Shown here: positions 33,409-42,800 of the stretch, piece after piece
Layout of the letters: the number at the start of each line of letters is the position of its first letter
Position numbering within the stretch: the first letter of the stretch is position 1
NCBI GenBank assembly: GCA_964609825.1
Contig: CAZSSH010000003.1
Location: 1-64,000 of the forward strand
Length of the DNA stretch: 64,000 nucleotides
Direction of reading: 5' to 3'
From: CAZSSH01 sp964609825
GTDB taxonomy: Bacteria > Verrucomicrobiota > Lentisphaeria > Victivallales > Victivallaceae
The notes under the pieces: generated by a model
The model's input: the letters and a program-made list of their open reading frames with translations, nothing else
Databases searched by the model: none
What the model was told of the DNA's origin: nothing
Translations under genes and position numbers: made by a program

Positions 33409-35922
33409 TTATTTTAACGGGATCACCACCGACTCCAACGGAGCGATCTCAAGCTTGACTTGCGGCAAGGCGGCGGCCGGATTGACGACGGCGGGAAGCG
33501 GGCCATGGTAAGCCTTATCGACGGTGTTTTCCACCACCAAAAAATCGCGGCTGCGCATCCAGCGCAAAGGACCGGCATCGGGGGTGTACTCGACGCCGCA
33601 ATACTGCATCACGTTGGCAAAAAACAGCTTCTCATCGGCAGCGGACAACAAGCTTTTTTCCTTGCCCGCAATGTCGATTTGCCAAAGTTTGCCGCCAAAG
33701 TGGATGATCTTGCGCTTGCCGTCATTCTTTATGGCGTAAACACTTTTGCCGTCGGCAGCGGCGGCCAGCGTTTCACCGGTGAGACCGCTCACGTAGGGCA
33801 GCGCCTTGCCGTCAAGACCGGGAGCATCATAAACGATTGCTTTGCCGGAAAGGCCCCGGAGCAACGGGTGATCCATCTCGTTAAACTTGATTTGGGTTGT
33901 TTCCTCAATCACTTTGCCGCCGGAGGCAAAGACGCTCGTTGTTTGGTTTTCACCGCGCGGCCAGGCATGATTGAGCGAGAAATCAAAATTTTTATCATCA
34001 ATCGGCGACATAAGCTCCACCGGTCCCGGCACGGCAACAGTACCGCCCCACCCCAAAACCAGCAAATCGGCAGTGGTGTCGGCCAATGCCCGGCGCAGCC
34101 ACGGGTATAACGCGGGCTGAAAGACGATCACGAGTTTGTATTTGTCGAGCAGCTCCTTGGTCGCATAGCCCTCGGTAACGAGATCAAACGGGACATTGAG
34201 CTCGAGCAACGGCTGCAATAAATGCAAATCCTGCTGCTGCAAGCGATGCGGGAGCCAGCGGTCTTTCTCCAACAAAGCGTGCAATGACATGGTCGGCAAA
34301 ATGACTGCGACTTGGCTCACTTTGGGCGATGTATGGAGCTTTTTGGCCTCATCCATGTAAGACGCCAGCGTTTTCAGCAAATCGGGGGTGACAGCACTCC
34401 CTTTCATCCCGTGGTAGCGCGTCAAGTGATTGGAGGGCGTGTTGTCGGGGAAATTGCCCAAGACGATCGGGGCCGGGTAGACGCTCTCGATCCCGGCAAA
34501 CCGCGCATAGGTTTGCGCCCGTCGGGCATCCACATAGGGCGACCACAAATCGTACTCCAAGAGATTTTGCTTTTGCGAATTACCCTCGACATTGAGCATG
34601 GTGTAACTCATCGTCGTCCCGCCGTCAAGGCCGTCCTTGCCGGGGACGCGCGGATAGATATTGGACGAGTAATAATAATCAAAATCCTTGTTGAGCTCCA
34701 CAAAGCCGGGCTCCAAACCGCGCAGACTTTGCGCCCCCACGTAGCTCATGGTGCCCACCAATGCCTGCGGGTCCTCCTCTCGAATCACCCGCGCGAGTCC
34801 GGCAATATAATCCGCCCCGGCGCGGCTGCGCCAGTAAGCCCACAAATAAGCATCCTTGTCGAGCAAAATATCGCCGTCGGATACCGTCGGCCAACTTTGC
34901 TGATTGCGTCCGAGCGCTTGGGAGTATTGACGATAAGCTGCCAGCGCCTCGGGGCTGAAGCCGCTCAAATACGTCATCTGCGGCCAAGGCTCGGTGTCGT
35001 AAAAAAACTCTGGAGACATCAAGGTGTAACCAAAGACATAGGGGTTGTTTTGCCGGTAATACTTTACCGCCGCCCGCAAACCGGTCTGATACTCCCGGAT
35101 AAAATCGGGGTCGAAAAAATTGACCGCGCGGTGCTGCTCGCGCGCGCCGACTTTTTCCGCACCGGCTTTGGAGCGCAAAATCACGTCCTTGGGCTTGAGC
35201 GACAAGTTGCTGAACGTCGCCACCGGGTGAATCCGCGCCAAAATCATGGTGTTGTAGCGCATCGGGAGATACATCTCGTTTTCGCTTGGCTGATAACGGT
35301 AGTTTTCGCCGATGATTTGGCCGGGCGCGTTGCGCAAAATATACAACCCGCGCTCGGAGGCGTCATACGGGAGCTGCGAGTAAACGTGATAGAGTTTCTC
35401 CGGAGTGACACTGTAGAGCATCATCATCGTCAAATCCCAGAAATTCTTGCGCGTCATCCGATTGGCGCGGTATTTGTCCATCAATGTTTCGGTCGAAAAC
35501 AACACTTCGCGCATCGTCGGGATCTTGTCGCCCTTGCTCCGGCTCATAATGATACGGTATTGCAAATACCGCTTGCCGTCAGGGGCAATAACGGCGCCGT
35601 TGGCCGCTTTTTGCCACACAATCGCGCTGTCATTGACGGCAAACGGCTCCTGGCCGGTGCGGTACTCAAGCGTGACTGTGGTATACGGCGCCTGATTGGT
35701 CACCCAGCCGATAAAACGCACGCTGTTGCTTGCCCCCAAGTCAAGGACCGGCGAAGTAAATTCGCCCACGCCGACCGAAAGCGGGAGCTCCAAAACCTGC
35801 TCACCGTTGAGCGTCAGACCTTGCAGCGCTCCTTGGGTAAAAGCTGCTTTGGTCTGCAAAAAATCGGCCGCATTTAAATTTGCCGCCAAGAGTAATATTG
35901 TCAGTTGAATCCATTTATTCAT
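33409..35922 (-). CDS. Secreted GH42-like glycoside hydrolase
   Basis: The 837-residue precursor has a signal peptide (MNKWIQLTILLLAANLNA). An N-terminal beta-sandwich (about 20-150: VLDLGASNSVRFIGWVTNQ, TVTLEYRTGQEPF) precedes a TIM-barrel region with NPYVFGYTLMSPEFFYDTEP (candidate acid/base Glu), and NLLEYDLWSPYVDAR further on may carry the nucleophile. A GATase-like domain follows (VSQVAVILPTMSLHALL, YKLVIVFQPALYPWLR). The order resembles the glycosidase at 3497-5833 with an extra N-domain. GAGGATAT precedes the ATG chosen. Last gene of the LacI-pseudopilin-GH operon. The substrate is unknown. Confidence 0.6.
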   Translation of the reverse strand: MNKWIQLTILLLAANLNAADFLQTKAAFTQGALQGLTLNGEQVLELPLSVGVGEFTSPVLDLGASNSVRFIGWVTNQAPYTTVTLEYRTGQEPFAVNDSAIVWQKAANGAVIAPDGKRYLQYRIIMSRSKGDKIPTMREVLFSTETLMDKYRANRMTRKNFWDLTMMMLYSVTPEKLYHVYSQLPYDASERGLYILRNAPGQIIGENYRYQPSENEMYLPMRYNTMILARIHPVATFSNLSLKPKDVILRSKAGAEKVGAREQHRAVNFFDPDFIREYQTGLRAAVKYYRQNNPYVFGYTLMSPEFFYDTEPWPQMTYLSGFSPEALAAYRQYSQALGRNQQSWPTVSDGDILLDKDAYLWAYWRSRAGADYIAGLARVIREEDPQALVGTMSYVGAQSLRGLEPGFVELNKDFDYYYSSNIYPRVPGKDGLDGGTTMSYTMLNVEGNSQKQNLLEYDLWSPYVDARRAQTYARFAGIESVYPAPIVLGNFPDNTPSNHLTRYHGMKGSAVTPDLLKTLASYMDEAKKLHTSPKVSQVAVILPTMSLHALLEKDRWLPHRLQQQDLHLLQPLLELNVPFDLVTEGYATKELLDKYKLVIVFQPALYPWLRRALADTTADLLVLGWGGTVAVPGPVELMSPIDDKNFDFSLNHAWPRGENQTTSVFASGGKVIEETTQIKFNEMDHPLLRGLSGKAIVYDAPGLDGKALPYVSGLTGETLAAAADGKSVYAIKNDGKRKIIHFGGKLWQIDIAGKEKSLLSAADEKLFFANVMQYCGVEYTPDAGPLRWMRSRDFLVVENTVDKAYHGPLPAVVNPAAALPQVKLEIAPLESVVIPLK

Positions 35923-35933
35923 AATAAATATCC

Positions 35934-36674
35934 TCAGCGTTTCGGCAAATCCCAAGCGTCGGCGGTCGCCCGCAACGGTCCGGAGGCGGTGGACTCGGCA
36001 TGACCGTCCCAATAAGCGACGTTGGCATTTAAGTCATGGCGGTAGGCAATCCGGTAGCCGCTCCCGTAAACCGTCCCTGCCGGACCCGACTCTTCGGCGT
36101 TAAGGTTGACGATATAGGCATCGCGGTAACTCCAGTGGAGCTGAAAGTCGAGCCCGTCGGCAAACTCAATCTTTTTGGACGGGCGGTTGACCGCCGCCAC
36201 CTTAAAGGCGCGGCACAAAAGCGAGCTGGAGGTACCCGGCGCATTGGTATAATTAAGTCCGTAACTTTTGTCGAGCAAAAACCCGGCCGAGCCCGGCACA
36301 CTGCCTTCCAAAATCGAGAAATTGGCCTTGGGGCAGATCAACCGGCGCGGCACCCGGCGGGTGGTGCCGATATCCGGGTTGGCGCCGATGTATGTCCGAA
36401 AGGGGGCAATCCGGTCATATCCCGTCTGCGCCCCCGTGGCGCCGTAGGAAACCGGCACCGACCAGCCCGCGTAATCATTGGAGTAAAGAATGTTGGCCGT
36501 TCCCATCGTTTTAACGAGATTGAGGCAAGTCAGCGACTGCGCCCGGTCGCGCGCCTTGTTCAAGGCGGGCAACAGCATCGAGGCCAAAATGGCAATGATG
36601 GCAATTACTACCAATAACTCAATCAGGGTAAAAATACGGGTCAGGTGACCGCTCTTCATAAATCGTTGTCGCAT
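35934..36674 (-). CDS. Prepilin-type N-terminal domain protein (pseudopilin-like)
   Basis: The 246-residue protein has FTLIELLVVIAIIAILASML with Glu at +5, then LPALNKARDRAQSLTCLNLV. Ile, not Gly, precedes the Phe. The C-terminal domain ends in YRHDLNANVAYWDGHAES, the H-X9-DG-type motif of PVC pseudopilins. GGAGAG supports the ATG at 36674 rather than the Met five codons later. It lies 12 bp after the LacI-type regulator and 11 bp before the glycosidase, the same order as at 1769-5833. Confidence 0.87.
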   Translation of the reverse strand: MRQRFMKSGHLTRIFTLIELLVVIAIIAILASMLLPALNKARDRAQSLTCLNLVKTMGTANILYSNDYAGWSVPVSYGATGAQTGYDRIAPFRTYIGANPDIGTTRRVPRRLICPKANFSILEGSVPGSAGFLLDKSYGLNYTNAPGTSSSLLCRAFKVAAVNRPSKKIEFADGLDFQLHWSYRDAYIVNLNAEESGPAGTVYGSGYRIAYRHDLNANVAYWDGHAESTASGPLRATADAWDLPKR

Positions 36675-36686
36675 GATAATACTCTC

Positions 36687-37685
36687 CTATTGATTGATTA
36701 AAACCGGTATTTTTTGTTGAATGATAATACTGTTGTCATTGACCAATTTGATCAAACTTTGCGTTGCCTGATAACCGATGGCAAAGTCGTCGGTCGCCAC
36801 CGCCAAATACCGGTCGCCCGGCTGGCGGGTGCTCGTCTGGCCGTCAAAACAGCCGATTTGCACCCGGTCGCCGGCAGCCCGCTGCGCTCCGCGCGCCAGC
36901 TGGGGAGCGGTGGTCAAAATCGCGTCCAAATCGGGGAACCGCCGCAACAGCTCAAGCGTCAGACGCTCGCCGTCGGTCTCGGTGTAGTCGCTGAAGCGGA
37001 TTTTTTCGGGCGCGACGGCGAGCCCGGCCCGGCGGATGCCGATTTCAAGCTGGGGGACAATCGAGGTATTTTCTTTGCCCGCCAGCCAGGCAAAGTTGCG
37101 GCATTTGCGCGCTTTTAAGGCATTGACAATTTCGAACCCGGCCTGATCGTAATCACTGCAGACATAATTGAGAACATCGCCCTCGTTTGCGTCGGGCATG
37201 GAGGTCAAAAAGATCCGGGGGCCGTCAAGCTCCAGCAATTCGCGCCAATTGTCATCGCTGCGATGTGCGCCCCAAATCAATAAACCGTCGAGCAAACCCG
37301 ACTGAAACATCGCCTGATAACGGTTGCCTTCACGGTATTCGGGGCGATTAAAGAGCAACAGTAAATTATAATGGCTCCCCGTTAACGCCTGCTCGATGCC
37401 GGAGATGATTTCGGTAAAATGAGTATCCTTAAAGGCCGAGTTGCCCATCTCGTCCTGCGGCGGCACCATGAGCCCGATGACCATGCTGCGGCCTTTGAAA
37501 AAGCGTTGGGCGTGGATATTGGGGACATAATTAAGCTCAATCGCCGCTTCGCGCACCTTGCGCTGGGTCTCGGGCGAAATCGACAGCAATTCGCCGTTGC
37601 TGTTAAGCACCTTGGAGACGGTACAGGTGCTCAAGCCCAAATGATTGGCCAAATCGCGGATGGTACAGCTTTTTTCTTTCATCAT
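36687..37685 (-). CDS. LacI-family transcriptional regulator
   Basis: The 332-residue protein has the LacI helix-turn-helix and hinge (TIRDLANHLGLSTCTVSKVL, then AIELNYVPNIHAQRFFKGRS) and a periplasmic-binding-type sensor (VIGLMVPPQDEMG, DGLLIWGAHRSDDNW, VQIGCFDG, YLAVATDDFAIGYQA). It heads the pseudopilin-GH operon. Two AACGYGTT boxes sit at the operon promoter and are good candidates for its own operator. The inducing sugar is unknown. Confidence 0.92.
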   Translation of the reverse strand: MMKEKSCTIRDLANHLGLSTCTVSKVLNSNGELLSISPETQRKVREAAIELNYVPNIHAQRFFKGRSMVIGLMVPPQDEMGNSAFKDTHFTEIISGIEQALTGSHYNLLLLFNRPEYREGNRYQAMFQSGLLDGLLIWGAHRSDDNWRELLELDGPRIFLTSMPDANEGDVLNYVCSDYDQAGFEIVNALKARKCRNFAWLAGKENTSIVPQLEIGIRRAGLAVAPEKIRFSDYTETDGERLTLELLRRFPDLDAILTTAPQLARGAQRAAGDRVQIGCFDGQTSTRQPGDRYLAVATDDFAIGYQATQSLIKLVNDNSIIIQQKIPVLINQ

Positions 37686-37707
37686 CGACCTTTGATTGTT
37701 TAAAAGT

Positions 37708-37763
37708 AACGCGTTTAGTTAACGTGTTATCTATAATTATAGCAAAAAAAATTAAAAAGTCAA
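37708..37763 (-). promoter_or_regulatory. Promoter and paired operators of the LacI-pseudopilin-GH operon
   Basis: On the minus strand TTGACT (37758-37763), 16 bp and TATAAT (37736-37741) form a near-consensus promoter. Immediately downstream, around the expected transcription start, lie AACGTGTT (37721-37728) and AACGCGTT (37708-37715), CG-centred boxes of the kind LacI-family proteins bind. Confidence 0.65.
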
Positions 37764-37906
37764 GCAAAATACTGTTTTTTTGTTAAAAAATAAGAAAAGC
37801 CAACATTCACAGAGTGAGCGCAATTTACCTCACCGGCGACATAAAAAAATTTATCATATCATTTTGGTAGTGTTTTATATTTTGCGTAATTTCCTCATCA
37901 CAGCGC

Positions 37907-37934
37907 TTGAATTTTAAAAATAATCTACTATATT
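37907..37934 (+). promoter_or_regulatory. Probable promoter of the cusB-cusA-type operon
   Basis: TTGAAT, 16 bp, TATATT, 53 bp before the start of the adaptor gene. The rest of the 302-bp gap (37686-37987) holds the divergent LacI operon promoter; I see no metal-regulator site that I can name. Confidence 0.4.
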
Positions 37935-37987
37935 AGTTCTATATAATCCGGCAACTAATGTTTTTGTATTGTAAAGGAATTTTTATT

Positions 37988-39874
37988 ATGCCGCAATTTT
38001 TAACCGTTTCCTCCGCATTATTGCTGACCTTTGCGTTGACGGCGACGTTGGCCGCCGCGGAAGACCACTCTGCCCACAATCACACCGGCGCACTCGCCGC
38101 CGACGCCCCGGCGCAAATCTGGACGTGCTCAATGCATCCCCAAATCAGAGCCAACCGCCCCGGTCAGTGCCCGATATGCAAAATGGACTTGATCCCCTTA
38201 AAAACCGCGAACACCAAAGATGCCGGGGAAACCAAAACCAATGACACCCCTGTGATCACCTTAAGCAAACGTGCCGAAAAACTCGCCGAGGTCGCCACCG
38301 CCCGAGCGGTAAAAATGACCGTGCCCCAGGAAATCACGCTCACCGGGCGCATCACCTATGACGAGGGGGCGCAGGCGCGCGTGGCCCTGCGTTTTGCCGG
38401 GCGGGTCGAGCAACTTTATGTCAACTATACCGGAATCACGGTGCACAAAGGCGATCACATCGCCGAAGTTTTCAGCCCTGACTTGATCGTCATGCAGCGC
38501 GAGTATTTGCAGGAGCTTAATGCGCCCAAAATCCCGGCGCTTGAGTCAACATCCATCAAATCATTGCAGGTCAACGCACTCGAAGCGGTCAAAAGCAAGA
38601 TGCGCTTGTGGGGTTTCAGCCCCGCCCAAATTGCCGCCATCGGCGAAAAAAATAAAATTTCCGAAGACTTGACCATCCTCGCCCCCATTGACGGCACGGT
38701 AATTGATAAAAACATCGTCGCTGGTCAGTACTTCGAAAAAGAGCAAAATTTATTCACGATCGCCGACCTCTCCAAGCTGTGGCTGGTATTGGATGTTTAC
38801 GAAAAAGACTTGCGGTATTTGTATTACGGCCAAGACGTCGCCTTTCGCCTCGACGCGTGGCCGGAGAAGACCTTTCACGGCCGAATCGCCTATATCAACC
38901 CGGTGTTAAACGAGCAAACCCGCACCGTGCCCGTGCGCATCAATCTCGATAACCGCAACGGCGAATTCCGCCCCGGCATGTACGCCCGCGCCGAGGCTTA
39001 TGCCTTGCTCGATCAAAACGGCAAGGTCGTCGATGACGCCCTCACCGGCAAGTGGATCAGCCCGATGCACCCCGAAATCGTCAAAGACGCGCCCGGCGTC
39101 TGCGACATTTGCGGCATGGCATTGGTTCCCGCCGGGTCGCTCAATATCTCCAATTTGCATGCTTCGGAGGTGACCGGTCAGGCTCCTCTGGTAATCCCGG
39201 CGACGGCGCCGTTGATCACCGGCCGACGCGCCGTCGTCTATGTCAAAACCGGCCCCGGCCGCTATGAGGGCCGTCAGGTCGTTTTGGGTCCGCGCGCAGG
39301 CGATTATTATATTGTCGCCTCGGGGTTAAACGAAAACGACGAGGTGGTGATCAAGGGTGCGATGAAAATTGACGGCGCCGCGCAAATTTCCGGCCAGCGC
39401 AGCATGACTTCGTCCGAAAACTTTACCCCGATCCCGGCTCCCTCCGCCGCTCCGGCCGCTGTCCCGGCGCCAGATGTGACAACGTTATATCAAAATTATT
39501 TTACGCTTCAGCAAACCCTTGCCAACAATGACGCCAAGGGCGCGGCCGCGGCATTGACCGCCTTGCGCCAAAGCGTAACCGCGCTCCCCGATGCCGGTGA
39601 CGGCAAAGCTTTCAAAGCCGAACTTTTACCGCTCCTTCCCGAGCAAACCTCCGCCAAGATTGCCGATCAACGAGTTGTTTTGGGCAAGATTTCCCCGGTG
39701 TTGATCACCTGGGCCAAACGCTTTGAGCTCAAAAAGCAAGGGATCAACGTCCACTTTTATCATTGCCCGATGGCGCTTGACGGCAAGGGCGGCGACTGGC
39801 TGCAAAACAATGAATCGCTGGCCAACCCCTATTTCGGCAGCGCCATGCTGCATTGCGGCAGCGAAAAGCAATAA
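37988..39874 (+). CDS. CusB-type RND efflux periplasmic adaptor with two heavy-metal-binding domains
   Basis: The 628-residue precursor has a signal peptide and a His-rich segment (DHSAHNH). A first metal-binding domain follows (WTCSMHPQIRANRPGQCPIC). The adaptor core has barrel-sandwich and beta-barrel parts (GRVEQLYVNYTGITVHKGD, DGTVIDKNIVAGQYFEKEQN, LWLVLDVYEKDL). A second domain of the same kind is inserted in the barrel region (WISPMHPEIVKDAPGVCDIC), and the tail of about 130 residues is DUF3347-like (FYHCPMALDGKGGDW). It links the RND pump to an outer-membrane channel for Cu(I)/Ag(I)-type export. AAAGGAAT supports the ATG at 37988. No tolC-like gene is adjacent. Confidence 0.88.
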   Translation: MPQFLTVSSALLLTFALTATLAAAEDHSAHNHTGALAADAPAQIWTCSMHPQIRANRPGQCPICKMDLIPLKTANTKDAGETKTNDTPVITLSKRAEKLAEVATARAVKMTVPQEITLTGRITYDEGAQARVALRFAGRVEQLYVNYTGITVHKGDHIAEVFSPDLIVMQREYLQELNAPKIPALESTSIKSLQVNALEAVKSKMRLWGFSPAQIAAIGEKNKISEDLTILAPIDGTVIDKNIVAGQYFEKEQNLFTIADLSKLWLVLDVYEKDLRYLYYGQDVAFRLDAWPEKTFHGRIAYINPVLNEQTRTVPVRINLDNRNGEFRPGMYARAEAYALLDQNGKVVDDALTGKWISPMHPEIVKDAPGVCDICGMALVPAGSLNISNLHASEVTGQAPLVIPATAPLITGRRAVVYVKTGPGRYEGRQVVLGPRAGDYYIVASGLNENDEVVIKGAMKIDGAAQISGQRSMTSSENFTPIPAPSAAPAAVPAPDVTTLYQNYFTLQQTLANNDAKGAAAALTALRQSVTALPDAGDGKAFKAELLPLLPEQTSAKIADQRVVLGKISPVLITWAKRFELKKQGINVHFYHCPMALDGKGGDWLQNNESLANPYFGSAMLHCGSEKQ

Positions 39875-39895
39875 CCGCCAAGGAGTCCAGCAATC

Positions 39896-42800
39896 ATGCC
39901 TCAACCGGACAACCAGGAGCAAGAGCCGCGCGGCATCATCGCCGGGCTCATCCATTTTGCGCTGTACAATAAATTTATGATCTTTGCGATCTTTGGCGGC
40001 TTTTTGCTCGCCGGGGTCTACTTTGCCCCGTTTGAGTGGAATTTGGGCGGCATTGAGCGCAAACCGATCGCGGTTGATGCCATCCCCGACATCGGCGAAA
40101 ACCAGCAGATCGTCTTTACCGATTGGCCCGGCCGCTCGCCGCAGGATGTGGAAAATCAGATCAGCTACCCTTTGACCGTCTCCTTGATGGGGATGCCGGG
40201 AGTGAAAACGGTGCGAGCCACCTCCATGTTCGGCTTCTCCTCCATCTACGTCATCTTTGACGACTCGGTGGATTTTTACTGGTCGCGGACGCGCATTTTG
40301 GAGAAGCTCAACAGCTTGCCCGCCAATCTTTTGCCCGACGGCGTCAAGCCCGGCTTGGGCCCCGACGCCACCGGTTTGGGACAAGTCTTTTGGTACACCC
40401 TGGAGGGACAGGATGCCAAGGGCAATCCGACCGGCGGCTGGGATGCCGATGAGCTGCGCTCATTGCAGGATTGGACGGTCCGCTACGCGTTGTTGTCCGT
40501 CCCCGGCGTGAGTGAAGTCGCCTCGGCGGGCGGCTTTGTCAAAGAGTATCAGGTCGATGCCGACCCGGCGGCGATGCGCGCGTATCATGTCAGCTTTGCC
40601 GAATTGGCCGACGCGGTCAAGGCCGCCAACTCACAGATCGGCGCGCGGACGCTGGAGCTTAATCAGGTCGAGTACCTGATCCGCAGCTCCGGCTATGTCG
40701 AGAAATTGAGCGACCTCGAAAACAGCGTGATTAAGACCGTCAACGGCGTCCCCGTAACCGTTAAAAACGTCGCCCATGTCGCCACCGGGCCCGCGCCGCG
40801 CCGGGGCATCCTCAACAAAGAGGGCGCCGAGGTGGCCGGCGGCGTGGTCACCATCCGCTACGGCGAAAATCCGCTCAGAGTCATTGAGGCTGTCAAGCGC
40901 GAAATCCAAAACATCGCCCCCTCGCTTCCTCAAAAGACGCTCGCCGACGGCACTGTGAGCCAGGTCAGAATCGTCCCTTTTTACGACCGCACCGGCTTGA
41001 TCCGCGAAACCTTGGGGACCTTAAACGCGGCCTTGATTGAGGAAATTTTAATTACGTTAATCGTCATTGTGGTGATGCTCGGCAATTTGCGCATCTCGAT
41101 GCTTTTATCGATGCTGCTCCCGGGCTCGGTGCTGCTCACGTTTGTGGTGATGAAAATGTTTGGGGTCGATGCCAACGTGGTCGCGTTGGCGGGGATCGCC
41201 ATCGCCATCGGCGAAATCGTCGATGTCGGCATTGTCATCAGCGAAAACGCGGTCAAGCGCCTCACCGAAGCGCCGCCCGGCACCAAAAAAATCGAGGTCA
41301 TTTATCTTGCCAGCTGCGAGGTCGCCGGAGCCGTGCTGACCTCGGTAATGACGACAATTGTGAGCTTCCTCCCCGTCTTTTCGCTGCAATTTGCCGAGGG
41401 AAAACTTTTTCGCCCGTTGGCTTATACCAAAACGTTTGCGATGGCGGCATCGATCATGATTGCGATCATCATCATCCCCCCCTTGCTGCATTTGTTTTTT
41501 GATCCTCCCCGCCTCAAATTGCGCATCCGGCAACTGGTGAATCTGGTGCTGGCGGGGCTCTCTATTTATCTCGCCCTCGCCCACGGCATGACCTCCGGGT
41601 GGCTCCTCGCCGCGTTTCCGGTGTATTGGATCCTCAGCGACGCCCTCCCCGCCAGAGTCAATCAAGTTATTTTGCACTTTGGCTACGTCGCCGCCGCACT
41701 GACCGCCGCCTGGCTGTTGACCGACCACTGGATGCCGATCGGAGTGGATGCCGGGATGCCGGTCAACTTGAGTTTCGTATTACTGCTCCTCATTTTCTTT
41801 TTCGGCAGCTTCCGGTTGATCGAGCTCGTGTACCGTCCGGTGATGGGTTGGCTGCTGCGGCATCAAGCGATCGGGATTTTTTTGCCTCTCATATTGATCG
41901 CTTTGGGGTTATTGAGCTACTTTGGCGCCAAGCCATTCATGAAACATCTGCCCGGCGAATGGCAAAACAGTAAGGTTTCGGCCAAAATAGAGCACACCTT
42001 TCCGGGGCTCGGGCAAGAGTTTATCCCCGCCTTGGACGAAGGAAGCTTCCTTTTTATGCCGACGGTGATGCCCCATGCCGCGGTGAGCGAGGTCGCCGAT
42101 ATTTTAGCCAAACAATCGGCGGCGATTTCGGCGATCCCCGAGGTCGAGGCGGCGGTCGGCAAAGCCGGACGGGCGGAGACGCCGCTGGACCCGGCGCCGA
42201 TGAATATGCTTGAAACCATCATCCATTACCGCAACCAATATTGCACGGACGCCGGCGGCGAGCGTGAGCTCTTTCGCTACGACCCGGCAGCGACCGAAAC
42301 CTTTAAAGACCTGCAGGGCAACGAAGTCAACGCCCCCGACGGCAAACCCTACGTTGTCAAAGGGAAATTTTTGCGCGATGAGCAAAACCGCCTGATCGCC
42401 GACCCGTCGGGCCATGTCTTCCGGCAATGGCGGCCGGCACTGGATCCGGCGCTCAATCCGGGGCGCGCAAGCTGGGCGGGAATCCAATCCACGGACGACA
42501 TCTGGCAGGAAATCGTTGCCGCGACGGAAATCCCCGGCTCGACCTCGGCCCCCAAACTTCAGCCCATCCAGACGCGAATTTTGATGCTCCAATCCGGGAT
42601 GCGCGCCGCCATGGGCATCGTCATCCGGGGCCCCGACACCGCCAGCATCGAGAAGTCCGCCGATTTGCTCGCCACCGAACTCAAAGCGCACCCGGCAGTC
42701 GTTCCCGATGCAGTGATTGTCGACCGCTTTGTCGGCAAACCCTACCTTGAGATCAACATCGACCGCAACGCGATTGCCCGTTACGGCATCAAATTGGCCG

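Noticed and set aside
34312..35877. 521-codon plus-strand frame opposite the glycosidase at 33409-35922
   Set aside because: The minus-strand gene has a signal peptide, a ribosome site and domain structure; the antisense frame has none.
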